From: Clostridiaceae bacterium M8S5
GTDB lineage: Bacteria; Bacillota; Clostridia; Tissierellales; MCWD3
DNA: 64,000 nt
Direction: 5' to 3'
Assembly: GCA_029227815.1 (NCBI GenBank)
Contig: CP118523.1
Location: 2,728,001 to 2,792,000 of the forward strand
Notes under the pieces: generated by a model
Seen by the model: the letters and a program-made list of their open reading frames with translations, nothing else
Told to the model about the DNA's origin: nothing
Databases searched by the model: none
Shown here: one piece after another, positions 55,048 through 64,000 of the stretch
How positions within the stretch are numbered: position 1 is the stretch's first letter
Layout: each line of letters opens with the position of its first letter
Position numbers and translations under genes: made by a program

Positions 55048-55875
55048 TTAATATTTGTAGCAGAATCCAAAACTATCAGGCCCCAAATGAGAGCCAATTA
55101 TTGGTCCTACCTCATCAATCTCTATCTCAGCTTTGGGAAACTTCTGATTAAATATCTCTATAAACTGCGTTACTTTTTCTTTACACACAACGTGACTAAT
55201 AGTCACTTTCTTAACATCCTCTGGTATTTTATTTATCATATAATTAAAAGCTCTTTTACTGCCTCTAAATGTTTTATCTAACTTTAGTAATCCATCTTCC
55301 ATCTTTAATACAGGCTTTAGATTTAATATGTTTCCTATCTTAGCTTTGGCTGTTGAAAGCCTACCACCTTTATGTAAATAGTCCAAATTTCCAACAGTAA
55401 AACTTATACCAATTCTATTTTTGTACTCTAATATTTCTTTTACTATATCATCTCTACTATGATCTTCTTCAGCCATTTTGAATGCTGTTAATACCATGTT
55501 CTTTAGATGTCCTACTGCGCTTAATGAATCTATTACTGTAATTTTATCAGTATCAAACATATTTGCTGCCATCACTGCAGTACTATAAGCCCCACTTATT
55601 TCACTAGATAAAAAAATGCCTATTACTTCTTTTCCTTCATCCAATGCTTTTTTAAATACTCTTTTAAAATCTCCTACAGGAGGTTGTGAAGTCTTTGGGA
55701 AGCTATCACTGTCTTTTAGTTTCTTAAAATAACCCACAAATGTTCCTGGAAGTCCCTCTGATTCTCTTTCTCCATCTAATTCATAGCTTAATTTTAAAAC
55801 ATCTATATCCTTGGCTTTTAAGATATCCTCACCTATATATGCTGTAGAATCTGTTACTATTTTTATTTTTGTCAC
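55048..55875 (-). CDS. DegV family fatty-acid-binding protein
   Basis: A 275-residue protein. GTG at 55875 is chosen because AGAGGTG lies 6 nt upstream. KIVTDSTAYIGED near the N-terminus, PKTSQPPVGDF, FLSSEISGAYSTA and the C-terminal GPIIGSHLGPDSFG are the family's fatty-acid contact segments. Known role: binds fatty acids for the FakA kinase in phospholipid synthesis. No fakA is next to it. Confidence 0.9.
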   Translation of the reverse strand: MTKIKIVTDSTAYIGEDILKAKDIDVLKLSYELDGERESEGLPGTFVGYFKKLKDSDSFPKTSQPPVGDFKRVFKKALDEGKEVIGIFLSSEISGAYSTAVMAANMFDTDKITVIDSLSAVGHLKNMVLTAFKMAEEDHSRDDIVKEILEYKNRIGISFTVGNLDYLHKGGRLSTAKAKIGNILNLKPVLKMEDGLLKLDKTFRGSKRAFNYMINKIPEDVKKVTISHVVCKEKVTQFIEIFNQKFPKAEIEIDEVGPIIGSHLGPDSFGFCYKY

Positions 55876-56046
55876 GAATATCACCTCTTATATATATAGT
55901 ACCAGATGCTATGACTAGGTTCAAGCATATTATTAATTCCATATTAAAGCATTTACTAGTAACTATTGTTTTTATGCCTTTATTTCACATCGCAATATGA
56001 TTCTCATATTATATATAGGGAAATAATATTTGGAAGGGTGGCTAAA

Positions 56047-56304
56047 ATGAAAAAATACAACACGTCAATAGTTATAGGTAAACCTGATGATGGTGGTAAT
56101 ATTCTTATCACACATGCAAGTAATGATCCTGACACTGCACCTCCATTACTCGGCGATCCATTAGGCCCTTATATTAATGAGCTATTAAATGATGGATTTA
56201 AAATTGTTGATATTGAATTTGTAAGAATGAGTGGTTCTACTCAATATACACTTGTTAAACGAAGCTATAAACCATGTCCATGCCCATGTCCATGTGAAAG
56301 TTAA
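56047..56304 (+). CDS. 85-residue protein with Cys-Pro repeat tail, unknown
   Basis: ATG at 56047 follows GGAAGGGTGG by about 6 nt; the longer open frame upstream has no binding site. The body (about 1-70) is acidic and predicted mixed alpha/beta; the tail is YKPCPCPCPCES, four Cys alternating with Pro. No signal peptide. The tail could bind metal or be a modified peptide core. It is followed by its own terminator and by two Cys-rich small ORFs on the same strand. I do not recognise the family. Confidence 0.65.
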   Translation: MKKYNTSIVIGKPDDGGNILITHASNDPDTAPPLLGDPLGPYINELLNDGFKIVDIEFVRMSGSTQYTLVKRSYKPCPCPCPCES

Positions 56305-56315
56305 TCTTTAATATA

Positions 56316-56346
56316 GAGAGGATGTATAAAAGACATCCTCTTTTTT
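56316..56346 (+). terminator. terminator after the Cys-Pro tail gene
   Basis: GAGGATGT, 7-base loop, ACATCCTC and then TTTTTT. Strong intrinsic terminator. Confidence 0.9.
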
Positions 56347-56459
56347 ATTTTAAAAAATTCTTCTAATATCAATTGTAAAATATATAATTTTATGGAACAT
56401 TTTTCATTGTCGCTTTATCTTATTGTTGAATTCCTAATAAATTGAGAGGAGGTTAATCT

Positions 56460-56630
56460 ATGAAAAGATTAAATAAAAACCTATTTAAAAATACGATTGA
56501 AGTATGCAAACCTATTTGTCAATGTTTCTGTAGATGCACAATACAACCTAGAAGCAAAGACATCATAATACCAGATTATTACTCTGGTGGAGATACTGTA
56601 GATTCAAGGAATAATTATAGGAGGTACTAA
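56460..56630 (+). CDS. 56-residue Cys-rich peptide, possible RiPP precursor
   Basis: ATG at 56460 follows GAGAGGAGG by about 8 nt. The peptide starts MKRLNKNLFKNTIEV and then has a cysteine cluster CKPICQCFCRC (residues 16-26), followed by a polar C-terminal part rich in Ser, Asp, Gly, Arg and Tyr. A basic amphipathic leader, clustered Cys and a polar tail is the pattern of clostridial Cys-rich bacteriocin-like precursors (the CLI_3235 group, as I recall it). The stop TAA directly touches the next gene's ATG, so the two are coupled. No maturation enzyme is adjacent, so the call is inference. Confidence 0.6.
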   Translation: MKRLNKNLFKNTIEVCKPICQCFCRCTIQPRSKDIIIPDYYSGGDTVDSRNNYRRY

Positions 56631-56774
56631 ATGAAAAAGTTGTGCAAAAAAATAACTTTAACCAATCTAACACCATATTCTAGAAAACTATGCTTATGTG
56701 CTTGTCTGGGTTATGAAAGTATAGATAGTCGCAGTGGTGAATCTGCTAGTGTTACTAGAGACCTTAACAGTTAA
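56631..56774 (+). CDS. 47-residue Cys-rich peptide, possible RiPP precursor
   Basis: ATG at 56631 follows AGGAGG by 6 nt inside the preceding gene and abuts its stop. The peptide begins MKKLCKKITLTNLTPYSRKL, then CLCAC (residues 21-25), then a polar Ser/Asp/Glu-rich tail. The order basic leader, Cys cluster, polar tail is the same as in the upstream peptide, and both tails contain a D-S-R segment, so they are probably diverged copies. A hairpin terminator follows. Confidence 0.6.
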   Translation: MKKLCKKITLTNLTPYSRKLCLCACLGYESIDSRSGESASVTRDLNS

Positions 56775-56805
56775 GTCCTGTAATTTTGTGATGTATACTT
56801 AATAA

Positions 56806-56836
56806 TAAGGGAGTTGTCTATTTAGACAACTCCTTA
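56806..56836. terminator. bidirectional terminator between the Cys-rich peptides and potD
   Basis: GGAGTTGTCTA, TT, TAGACAACTCC: an 11-base-pair stem with a 2-base centre between converging genes. The flanking T runs are short. Confidence 0.7.
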
Positions 56837-56841
56837 TACCT

Positions 56842-57867
56842 TTACTGTGCCAATACTTCCGTCCATATTCTATCATAATTCTTTATAAATTCACCCGGAT
56901 CTCTAAATATCTCACAGTGATTTAGTTGTTCTAATGAAGGGTACTCTATACCCAACATTTTTTTAGTTTCTACATTTGGTGTATAATACATAATATATTC
57001 AGCTGTTTTTTTAGCTACATCTTTTTGACTTAGATAGTTTATGAATAGCTCTGCTTCTTTTTTATGCTTGCTTCCTTTAGGTATTACCATACTATCAAAC
57101 CAAAGATTACTTCCCTCTTTTGGCACGACATATTTCAAATCTGGATTTTCAGCTGCCAATACCATTGCATCTCCTGACCAAAATACTCCTATTGTTGCTT
57201 CTCCACTTAGCATCTTGTCTTTTCCTTCATCTACTACATATGCCAAAACTAATGGTCTTTGCTTTATTAATTCTTGTTTAGCTTCTGCTAATTCTTTTTC
57301 ATTCTTTGAATTAAATGAATAGCCAAGTTTTTTAAGTGCTATTCCTATGGAATCTCTTGAGCTATCTAACATTAATATCTGATCTTTATACTTTTCATCC
57401 CACAGTATATCCCAACTGTTCACTTTTTCTTTTATCACTTTGCTATTATATACTATTCCTACTGTCCCCCAAAGGTAAGGCACTGAATATTCGTTTTTAG
57501 GGTCAAATACTAAATTCTTTAAATTCTCGTCTATTTCTTTGTAGTTAGTTATGTTTTTCATATCTATTTTTTCTAACATATCTTCTTTTATCATTTTTTC
57601 TATCATATAATCAGATGGTATTACTACATCGTAGTTTGTTCCACCTTGTTTTAATTTAATATACATATCTTCATTTGTTGCAAATTCCTCATAGTTAATT
57701 GAAATATTGTATTCTTTTTCAAAATCCTCTAACACTGATTTTTTAATGTAATCTCCCCAATTGTACACATTAAGCTGTACTTTGTCATCGCTTTTGCAAC
57801 TACTAAAGATCATTGTTACCATCATTAATAATACCATGCATGTAACTAGTTTAACGTTTTTTTTCAT
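56842..57867 (-). CDS. potD: spermidine/putrescine-binding lipoprotein
   Basis: A 341-residue lipoprotein with lipobox FSSC (Cys about residue 24). LNVYNWGDYIKKSVLEDFEK is the classic start of PotD-type polyamine-binding proteins; YDVVIPSDYMIEKMI, SVPYLWGTVGIVYN and GVFWSGDAM line the binding cleft. The ATG overlaps the potC stop (TAATG). Fourth transport gene in the operon. Confidence 0.95.
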   Translation of the reverse strand: MKKNVKLVTCMVLLMMVTMIFSSCKSDDKVQLNVYNWGDYIKKSVLEDFEKEYNISINYEEFATNEDMYIKLKQGGTNYDVVIPSDYMIEKMIKEDMLEKIDMKNITNYKEIDENLKNLVFDPKNEYSVPYLWGTVGIVYNSKVIKEKVNSWDILWDEKYKDQILMLDSSRDSIGIALKKLGYSFNSKNEKELAEAKQELIKQRPLVLAYVVDEGKDKMLSGEATIGVFWSGDAMVLAAENPDLKYVVPKEGSNLWFDSMVIPKGSKHKKEAELFINYLSQKDVAKKTAEYIMYYTPNVETKKMLGIEYPSLEQLNHCEIFRDPGEFIKNYDRIWTEVLAQ

Positions 57868-58664
57868 TATAGCACTTCCTTTCTTTTCTCATCTCTAATA
57901 GATCTTATATTAATAATTATCAATAATATTAATACCGTTAAAAACAACAATGCTGATAATGCATTGATTTCTGGTTTTATACCTCTTCTTGCCATCGAAT
58001 ATATTGTTATTGATAAATTCGTAACTCCATGTCCTGTTGTAAAAAAACTTATTACAAAATCATCTATCGATAATGTAAATGCCATCAATAACCCTGTTAT
58101 TATTCCCGGCATTATTTGAGGTATTAATACTTTTCTTATTGCATACATTGGCGTAGCCCCTAAGTCCAATGCAGCTTCCATTAACTCTTTTGGCATCTGC
58201 CTTAACTTTGGCAAAACTGACAATATAACGTACGGTATGTTAAACGTTACGTGTGCTATTAACATTGTCATAAAACCAAGTGGCATCTTTAAAAATATAA
58301 ATAAAGCCATTAATGAAATTCCTGTTATTAAATCTGGATTAACTACTGGTATATTATTTATCCCTAACATTACTTTCTTTTTTAGCGGTCTCATATTATA
58401 TATTCCTAACGCTGCAAATGTACCGAATATTGTTGCTATTATTGATGATAACACTGCTACTGCCAATGTGTAATAAAGTGCTTTCATTATATATTTATCA
58501 GCAAATAAGCTAGCATACCATTTAAGCGTAAATCCATTCCATGACGAGTTTGATTTTGAATTATTAAATGAAAATATAATCAATACCACTATAGGTGCGT
58601 ATAAGAATACGAATATCAATATAGAATATAGTATTTTTAGTTTATTCAAAATCTTATCTAACAT
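57867..58664 (-). CDS. potC: spermidine/putrescine ABC transporter permease PotC
   Basis: A 265-residue permease with six hydrophobic segments. YAPIVVLIIFSFNNSKS near the N-terminus and the loop EAALDLGATPMYAIRKVLIP (ATPase contact) identify PotC. It overlaps potB by 7 bases and potD by one. Confidence 0.95.
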   Translation of the reverse strand: MLDKILNKLKILYSILIFVFLYAPIVVLIIFSFNNSKSNSSWNGFTLKWYASLFADKYIMKALYYTLAVAVLSSIIATIFGTFAALGIYNMRPLKKKVMLGINNIPVVNPDLITGISLMALFIFLKMPLGFMTMLIAHVTFNIPYVILSVLPKLRQMPKELMEAALDLGATPMYAIRKVLIPQIMPGIITGLLMAFTLSIDDFVISFFTTGHGVTNLSITIYSMARRGIKPEINALSALLFLTVLILLIIINIRSIRDEKRKEVL

Positions 58665-59494
58665 ATATAGCTTCCTCCATTGTCATCGTCATATTTATTA
58701 AGTACCGCCATAGATATAAATACTATTATCATCATTATCATAGACATTGCACTACCAAAATGCCAATCTCCTACAACCATAAATTGACGCTCTATCAAAT
58801 TACCTATTAGATTGTATTTTCCTCCACCTAACAATCTCGATATAACAAATGTACTAACTGAAGGCATAAATACCATAGTTATCCCAGACACTATTCCTGG
58901 TAAACTTAATGGCAATATAACTTTTGTAAATACTCTCGCTTTGTTTGCTCCTAAATCTTGTGCCGCTTCTATAATGTTGTTATCCATTTTACTTAGAGCA
59001 GTATATATCGGCAATATCATAAATGGTAAAAAGTTGTATACCATCCCCATCAATACAGCTCCACTATTGTATAATAAATTTTCCATAGGACCTAATCCTA
59101 TCATCTTTAAGAAACTATTTAATATTCCAACTCTACTCAATATAGCTAGCCATGCGTATGTTCTCAAAAGAAAATTCATCCACATTGGCAATAAGAACAA
59201 TAATGATACTATCTTTTGCTTCTTTGAGTCTAGACTAGCCAGTATCATTGCCATAGGATAACCTATTATCAAACATACTATTGTAGTAAGCAAAGCTAGT
59301 ATTATTGATCTTTTGAGTATTTGTAAAAACAAGGGATCAAAAAACTTAACAAAGTTTGAAAACGTAAGCTTAAACTGTGCTATACTCTGATTATTCCCTT
59401 CAGTTATACTAAACACTATTATCAATATTAGTGGTACCACTATAAATATTGCACTCCACAAAACATAAGGATAAGCTATCCATTTCTTGTTCAT
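58658..59494 (-). CDS. potB: spermidine/putrescine ABC transporter permease PotB
   Basis: A 278-residue permease with six hydrophobic segments, with the ATPase-contact loop [20 protein letters not shown] and [18 protein letters not shown] typical of PotB. GAGGGTGA lies before the ATG, which overlaps the potA stop by 4 bases. The last codons overlap potC. Confidence 0.95.
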   Translation of the reverse strand: MNKKWIAYPYVLWSAIFIVVPLILIIVFSITEGNNQSIAQFKLTFSNFVKFFDPLFLQILKRSIILALLTTIVCLIIGYPMAMILASLDSKKQKIVSLLFLLPMWMNFLLRTYAWLAILSRVGILNSFLKMIGLGPMENLLYNSGAVLMGMVYNFLPFMILPIYTALSKMDNNIIEAAQDLGANKARVFTKVILPLSLPGIVSGITMVFMPSVSTFVISRLLGGGKYNLIGNLIERQFMVVGDWHFGSAMSMIMMIIVFISMAVLNKYDDDNGGSYIC

Positions 59495-60537
59495 GATATC
59501 ACCCTCTTCATTACATGTATATCTTCGGGCTCTACACTAAGGCTAAGTCTAGCTCCTTTAGTCTTAGCTAAAGTACTGTGTATCATCCACTCTCTACCTG
59601 CTTCATCTTCTAATATAATCTCGTAGTGAACTCCTTTAAATATCACATTTGTAACTATCCCTGAGAACATCTCTTGCTCCCCTGATACAAACTTGATATC
59701 TTCTGGTCTAATTACTACATCAACTTCTTCGTTTTTACTAAAACCTTTATCTACACATTTAAATACATTATTTGCGAACTTTACTCTATAATCTTCTAAC
59801 ATAATTGCTTTAACTATATTACTCTCACCAATAAATTTTGCTACAAATCTATTTTCTGGCTCATTATATATATCTATAGGTGTACCCTTTTGTTGTATTA
59901 CTCCATTGTTCATTACAATAATTGTATCAGACATAGTAAGTGCTTCTTCTTGATCATGAGTTACGTATACAAATGTTATACCTAATTTTCTTTGCATATT
60001 CTTTAACTCTATTTGCATATCTTTTCTGAGTTTTAAATCTAACGCTCCTAAAGGCTCATCTAAAAGTAATACCTTGGGTTGATTAACTAGTGCTCTAGCT
60101 ATAGCTATTCTCTGCTGTTGTCCTCCACTAAGTGATGTAATCCTTCTTTTTTCGTAACCTTTTAGATTAACAAGCTTAAGCATAGCTTCTACTTTTTCTT
60201 TTATTATCTTATCAGGTGTTTTCTTGATTCTTAGTCCAAAAGCTATATTTTCAAATACATTCATATGTGGAAACAATGCATACTTTTGAAATACAGTATT
60301 AATTGATCTCTTATGTGGTTTTACGTTTTTTATACTTTTGCCTTCGAAAAGGATCTCTCCTCTTGAAGCACTCTCAAAACCTGCTATTATTCTAAGTGTA
60401 GTAGTTTTGCCACAACCACTTGGCCCTAACAACGTCATAAATTCATTTTCTTTAATTGTTAAATTTAAGTTGTCCAGTATAGTCTCATTATCAAATTCTT
60501 TGCTGATATTTAAAAGCTTGATTATGTCTTTTTTCAA
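59491..60537 (-). CDS. potA: spermidine/putrescine ABC transporter ATPase PotA
   Basis: A 348-residue ATPase. TTG at 60537 is used because AGGAGG lies 8 nt upstream; the GTG at 60546 is inside that site. Walker [11 protein letters not shown], signature [14 protein letters not shown], Walker [12 protein letters not shown], and a C-terminal TOBE-like domain (about 265-345) with [10 protein letters not shown]. It follows the regulator gene by about 17 bases. Confidence 0.95.
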   Translation of the reverse strand: MKKDIIKLLNISKEFDNETILDNLNLTIKENEFMTLLGPSGCGKTTTLRIIAGFESASRGEILFEGKSIKNVKPHKRSINTVFQKYALFPHMNVFENIAFGLRIKKTPDKIIKEKVEAMLKLVNLKGYEKRRITSLSGGQQQRIAIARALVNQPKVLLLDEPLGALDLKLRKDMQIELKNMQRKLGITFVYVTHDQEEALTMSDTIIVMNNGVIQQKGTPIDIYNEPENRFVAKFIGESNIVKAIMLEDYRVKFANNVFKCVDKGFSKNEEVDVVIRPEDIKFVSGEQEMFSGIVTNVIFKGVHYEIILEDEAGREWMIHSTLAKTKGARLSLSVEPEDIHVMKRVIS

Positions 60538-60554
60538 GCTTTTCACCTCCTATA

Positions 60555-61094
60555 TTAGAAATTTGGCGGTGTATTAATCCATAACACTTTAGCCTTTGTT
60601 TTTCCTTTATTAGATATATAGTGATCTACACCTGCTTTGAAATAGAAGCATTCACCTTTTTTTACTGTATATCGCTCCTTGTCTAAATGCACAATAATAG
60701 TTCCTGCTAATACATATCCAAATTCTTCTCCTTCGTGAGGATAATCTATATTTGATCTACCATTTTCTTTTAATTCTAATAGTATCGGTTCCATCATGTT
60801 TTTCTGAGCATTTGGAACTATCCATTGTATTTCATAGTTTAAATCTTCATCCATCTTTATAAAATAATCTTCCTTTTTAAATACGATTTTCTCTTCTATA
60901 CTCTCATTAAAGAACTCTTTTAAATTAGTTCCTAAACTTTCTAGTATATCTACAAGCGTTGCTATAGATGGTGATGTCAAATCTCTCTCTACCTGAGATA
61001 TAAAACCTTTTGATAACTCACTTCGGTCTGCTAGTTCTTCTTGGGTTAATCCATATTTTGTTCTTAGACTTTTGATTTTGTTACCTATATTCAT
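60555..61094 (-). CDS. XRE/cupin transcriptional regulator of polyamine uptake (PuuR-like)
   Basis: A 179-residue regulator. The N-terminal helix-turn-helix (about 1-60) includes TQEELADRSELSKGFISQVE; the C-terminal cupin (about 105-175) includes YPHEGEEFGYVLAGTI and GECFYFKAGVDHYISN. ATG at 61094 follows GAGGTG by 6 nt. Directly upstream of potA in the same transcript, so it likely senses polyamines and represses the operon. Confidence 0.9.
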   Translation of the reverse strand: MNIGNKIKSLRTKYGLTQEELADRSELSKGFISQVERDLTSPSIATLVDILESLGTNLKEFFNESIEEKIVFKKEDYFIKMDEDLNYEIQWIVPNAQKNMMEPILLELKENGRSNIDYPHEGEEFGYVLAGTIIVHLDKERYTVKKGECFYFKAGVDHYISNKGKTKAKVLWINTPPNF

Positions 61095-61309
61095 ATCAAA
61101 CACCTCTATCTGAGTTTTGGCTTTTATTGGTTATATATTATAATAATATCTACTTGTTATATAAAACACATAGACATTATATTAAATATTATGTTTACAA
61201 TTACTAAACTCTAGCCAATAATTATTATACAAGCCTTTAACCTATGAGTCAATGGTTTTTTTTATGTTTTTTCTTTAATTTTTTTCTTAAATATTATTTT
61301 TTATATGCA

Positions 61310-61341
61310 TAAAAAAACTAGAAGTCTTTATCTCCTAGCTT
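61310..61341 (-). terminator. terminator of the TetR gene
   Basis: Minus strand: CTAGGAG, ATAAAGA loop, CTTCTAG and then TTTTTTT. Clear intrinsic terminator shortly after the TetR stop. Confidence 0.85.
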
Positions 61342-61367
61342 TCCCCAAAAATATTATAAAATATCTT

Positions 61368-61958
61368 TTACTTTTTTAATCCATCTATAAATATATTTAC
61401 TGCTTGAAGTTTTTGTTTAACTGTTATACCACTATCTATAAACCTTTCTAAAGTCATAGCTTCTATGAATGAAAAAATTGTATATGACATAAGTTTTGCA
61501 TCTATTTCTCTTATTTCTCCATCCTCCATAGCTAAGCTTAAGAGATCTCTGAACATACTCCTAACTTCTACTGCATTTTTTAGCAATTCTTCATTTTCTC
61601 TTTTTGCTTCCCTCTTTACTAGCATCCAAAGTTCAATAAAAATAATTATAATATCGTTTATATTTTCATTGCTAACAACTTCTTCAACAATCTTTTTTAT
61701 CTTGTTTATAGAGCTAACAGTTGAATCATTTTTAATCTGATTAATGCTCATTATGAGCTTACTTTTTTCACTTTCAACAACGTACTGGAATACATCATTT
61801 TTATTTTTAAAATATTGATATAGCGTAGTTCTACCCAATCCACATTTCTCCGCTATATCAAGTAGTTTTGTCTTATGAAATCCTTTCTCTACAAAAATTG
61901 CCACAGCTTCATTAGCTATGTAATCCTTTCTCTTTTGAAAATCAACTATTTTTGGCAT
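61368..61958 (-). CDS. TetR family transcriptional regulator
   Basis: A 196-residue repressor. The N-terminal helix-turn-helix IAEKCGLGRTTLYQYFKNKN (about 35-54) is typical; the C-terminal ligand-binding part (about 60-195) is all helical and unassigned. ATG follows GGTGATAAG. No transporter or enzyme gene is cotranscribed, so the target is unknown. Confidence 0.92.
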   Translation of the reverse strand: MPKIVDFQKRKDYIANEAVAIFVEKGFHKTKLLDIAEKCGLGRTTLYQYFKNKNDVFQYVVESEKSKLIMSINQIKNDSTVSSINKIKKIVEEVVSNENINDIIIIFIELWMLVKREAKRENEELLKNAVEVRSMFRDLLSLAMEDGEIREIDAKLMSYTIFSFIEAMTLERFIDSGITVKQKLQAVNIFIDGLKK

Positions 61959-62050
61959 TGCTTATCACCTTTTTCTCACGTTTTTTTGACTATATATCTA
62001 ATATTTAGTCTGAGCTCTCTTTAATGTTACATATTAAGTTATCTACCTCT

Positions 62051-63223
62051 CTAAATGCTTCTTATTACTTCTACTCTCTTGTTTTTTATGGCATTATCTA
62101 TTAATTCTTCTACATTTAGCTTTGCTTCAGATTCTTCTATCACCTGTAGCTTTGGTCTTGTTACTGGGTGCTTAGGCGAAAAAACTGAGCAACAATCTTC
62201 ATAAGGAAGTATAGATGTCTCAAATGTTTTTATATCTTGCGCAATATCTATTATATCAGTTTTGTCCATGCCTATTAATGGTCTAAGAACTGGTATATTT
62301 ATTGATGCATTAGTTGCATTTATACCTTTTATTGTCTGGCTTGCTACTTGCCCAAGACTTTCTCCTGTTATTAAAGCATCATATCCATTCTCCAATGCTA
62401 TTCTTTCTGCTATTCTCATCATAAATCTTCTTGATAATATAGTCATCTGGCTTTCTGGGCAATGCTCATTAATGCTCTTCTGTATTTCTAGTATATTAAC
62501 ACTGTGTATCCTTAGATTGCCACAATACTGTGCCATTATTTTAGCAAGTGACATAACTTTTTCTTCTGCTCTCTCACTTGTAAATGGATAACTGTGATAA
62601 TGAACACAATCTATTTTAAGACCTCTTTTACTCATCATAAATCCAGCTACAGGACTATCTATTCCCCCTGAAAGAAGCAATATCCCTTTGCCATTTGTAC
62701 CTACTGGTAACCCTCCATACGCTTTGATTTTTTCAGTAAACACATAACAATAATCTCTTACCTCTACATACAAATAGATATCTGGATTATGCACATCAAC
62801 TTTGATATTATCAACATTTTTTAATACAACTCCACCTAAATCTCTTTCGACCTCCATCGAATTAATTGGAAACTTTTTATCTGCTCTTTTTGCTTCTACT
62901 TTAAAAGTATTAACTTCCCTTTTACTTTTTAAATCATTCATTGCATATATGGCACATTGTCTTAAATTATCCATATCTTTTTCTACTCTATAACATATAC
63001 TTATTAAGACTATACCAAAGATTTTCTTTACTTCTTTTACTATTTCGTCTATATCAGCTTCATTTGCTTCTATAAAAATTTTACTTCTATCTTGGTATAC
63101 ATTTGTATCTTGATAATCTTTGACTAATCTTTTTATTTGTTTTATAAGCTTATTAACAAAATAGGATCTATTATTTCCCTTTAATGCTACTTCTCCATAG
63201 CTTATTGATATTACTTTTACCAA
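62051..63223 (-). CDS. thiI: tRNA 4-thiouridine synthase
   Basis: A 390-residue enzyme that adds sulfur to U8 of tRNA. TTG at 63223 follows GGAGG by 7-8 nt. ISYGEVALKGNNRSYFVNKL opens the NFLD/THUMP part (about 1-165); the PP-loop LLSGGIDSPVAGFM (about 182-195) binds ATP. No C-terminal rhodanese domain is present, as usual in this group. A cysteine desulfurase fragment lies upstream on the same strand, which fits the NifZ-ThiI sulfur relay of Gram-positive bacteria. Confidence 0.95.
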   Translation of the reverse strand: MVKVISISYGEVALKGNNRSYFVNKLIKQIKRLVKDYQDTNVYQDRSKIFIEANEADIDEIVKEVKKIFGIVLISICYRVEKDMDNLRQCAIYAMNDLKSKREVNTFKVEAKRADKKFPINSMEVERDLGGVVLKNVDNIKVDVHNPDIYLYVEVRDYCYVFTEKIKAYGGLPVGTNGKGILLLSGGIDSPVAGFMMSKRGLKIDCVHYHSYPFTSERAEEKVMSLAKIMAQYCGNLRIHSVNILEIQKSINEHCPESQMTILSRRFMMRIAERIALENGYDALITGESLGQVASQTIKGINATNASINIPVLRPLIGMDKTDIIDIAQDIKTFETSILPYEDCCSVFSPKHPVTRPKLQVIEESEAKLNVEELIDNAIKNKRVEVIRSI

Positions 63224-63262
63224 ATTATTTCCTCCTGACTTGTTAGCTCTTTGTCTTACAAA

Positions 63263-63823
63263 TTATTCAATACCATCATTAAGTAATACAAAACGAAGAT
63301 GATCTTCCCATTTACCATTTATTTTTAAGTATTTCTTTGATAATCCTTCTTCTGTAAAACCTAGTTTTTTTACAACTCTAATTGATCTATCGTTTTTAGG
63401 CATAATATTTGCTTCAACTCTATGCATTTTATATTCATTAAAAATGATATCTATTCCTTTATTCAATGCTTCTGTTATATATCCTTTATTTATTTCATCT
63501 TTGTCTAATCTATATCCCAAAATACATGATAAGAATGCTCCCTTAATTATATTTGAGAACGCTATTGTACCAATTATTCTAGGGTTATCTTTATCTTCTT
63601 TTTTCATTATCCATAGCCTAAGCTTAGTGCCATTTTCTATTTCTTTTAAATCTTTTTTTATCACTTGCCTATGATAATCTGATGTAAAAAACTGTTCTTG
63701 CTTTAAAGGATCCCACTCTTTTAGAAATTCTTCATTTCTGATAAAGTAATCAACTACTAATTCCACATCTTTTGAATCGGCTACTTTTAATACTAATCTG
63801 TCTGTATTATAACTTTTCTTCAT
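63263..63823 (-). CDS. GNAT family acetyltransferase (RimJ/RimL type)
   Basis: A 186-residue GNAT enzyme. GYRLDKDEINKGYITEAL is the acetyl-CoA-binding segment (with R-x-x-G/A replaced by D-E-I-N-K-G) and HRVEANIMPKNDRSIRVVKK the conserved C-terminal half with the VVKKLGF element. Typical length for RimJ/RimL-like N-acetyltransferases. AAAGGAG lies 8 nt before the ATG. Between thiI and the cysteine desulfurase gene; substrate not known. Confidence 0.85.
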   Translation of the reverse strand: MKKSYNTDRLVLKVADSKDVELVVDYFIRNEEFLKEWDPLKQEQFFTSDYHRQVIKKDLKEIENGTKLRLWIMKKEDKDNPRIIGTIAFSNIIKGAFLSCILGYRLDKDEINKGYITEALNKGIDIIFNEYKMHRVEANIMPKNDRSIRVVKKLGFTEEGLSKKYLKINGKWEDHLRFVLLNDGIE

Positions 63824-63836
63824 ATTTAAACTCCTT

Positions 63837-64000
63837 TCATCTCATAATTTTTCTTATCTCTATAACACTATTTCTAAGATTCCCTATAACATAATCTATT
63901 TGATTGATGTCGTTATAATGCGAAAAACTAAATCTTATCGCTCCCTCAATATCATCGTTTTTAAGTCCCATAGCTGATAATATTTTGCTAACAGATCTAT
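63837..64000 (-). CDS. cysteine desulfurase, C-terminal fragment
   Basis: Partial; the gene continues beyond the right edge. The visible 54 codons read RSVSKILSAMGLKNDDIEGA, then IRFSFSHYNDINQIDYVI and a short basic tail to TGA at 63837. This is the C-terminus of a NifS/IscS-type PLP cysteine desulfurase. It lies upstream of thiI and probably supplies its sulfur. The stop overlaps the binding site region of the GNAT gene. Confidence 0.85.
   Translation of the reverse strand, partial: RSVSKILSAMGLKNDDIEGAIRFSFSHYNDINQIDYVIGNLRNSVIEIRKIMR

Noticed and set aside
1..64000. CRISPR arrays, tRNA or rRNA genes, insertion sequences
   Set aside because: No regularly spaced repeats, no tRNA-like cloverleaf or rRNA stretch, and no transposase reading frame were found.

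Overview
This is about 64 kb of very AT-rich DNA from an anaerobic, endospore-forming Firmicute, most likely a member of Clostridia. Support comes from the low G+C, strong AGGAGG ribosome binding sites about 8 nt before the start, frequent TTG and GTG starts, a GerAB-type germination permease, a Spo0A-box-like palindrome, a T-box ahead of thrS, DegV, AddAB and SbcCD. I cannot name the genus. No rRNA, tRNA, CRISPR array or intact transposase was seen. Most genes lie on the minus strand.

Layout. 0-2.1 kb: end of an alkaline phosphatase, a YibE/F membrane protein and a peptide deformylase. 2.3-5.8 kb: a corrinoid uptake operon (btuF-btuC-btuD) behind a cobalamin riboswitch with its own terminator and promoter. 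5.9-14.9 kb: housekeeping genes (lipoprotein, M29 aminopeptidase, two-gene NUDIX/RsmE block, a secreted protein, thrS with T-box, dbpA, a YkuK-like protein). 14.9-18.9 kb: an accessory patch with a secreted matrixin-like protease and its partner, a broken plasmid-type Rep protein, an EamA exporter, a decayed PTS EIIA gene and an orphan holin. 18.9-31.1 kb: DNA repair block addB-addA-sbcD-sbcC. 31.3-36.2 kb: a helical-repeat protein, an M18 aminopeptidase with a decayed copy of its own 3' end, and an ATPase/TOPRIM gene pair that resembles phage-defence pairs.

36.4-48.9 kb is a peptide and D-amino-acid catabolic region: NIF3-like protein, amidohydrolase, OppBCDF, a DUF3899-like protein and an OppA-type binding protein, followed by a YheO/DauR-type regulator, an N-acyl-D-amino-acid deacylase, a PatB/MalY C-S lyase and RidA. 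Together they could import peptides or acylated (D-)amino acids, hydrolyse them, and clear the enamine/imine by-products of the lyase. The binding protein is the most striking gene in the window: its two halves are in reversed order (a circular permutation) behind a normal lipoprotein signal.

49.6-53.6 kb: an SsuABC-like importer whose binding protein carries an N-terminal copper-amine-oxidase-like domain, and a lone GerAB permease. 53.9-56.8 kb: a frameshifted small membrane protein, a NUDIX enzyme, DegV, and three small Cys-rich ORFs that look like peptide precursors. 56.8-61.1 kb: a polyamine operon (XRE/cupin regulator, potABCD). 61.4-64 kb: a TetR regulator, thiI, a GNAT acetyltransferase and the 3' end of a cysteine desulfurase gene.
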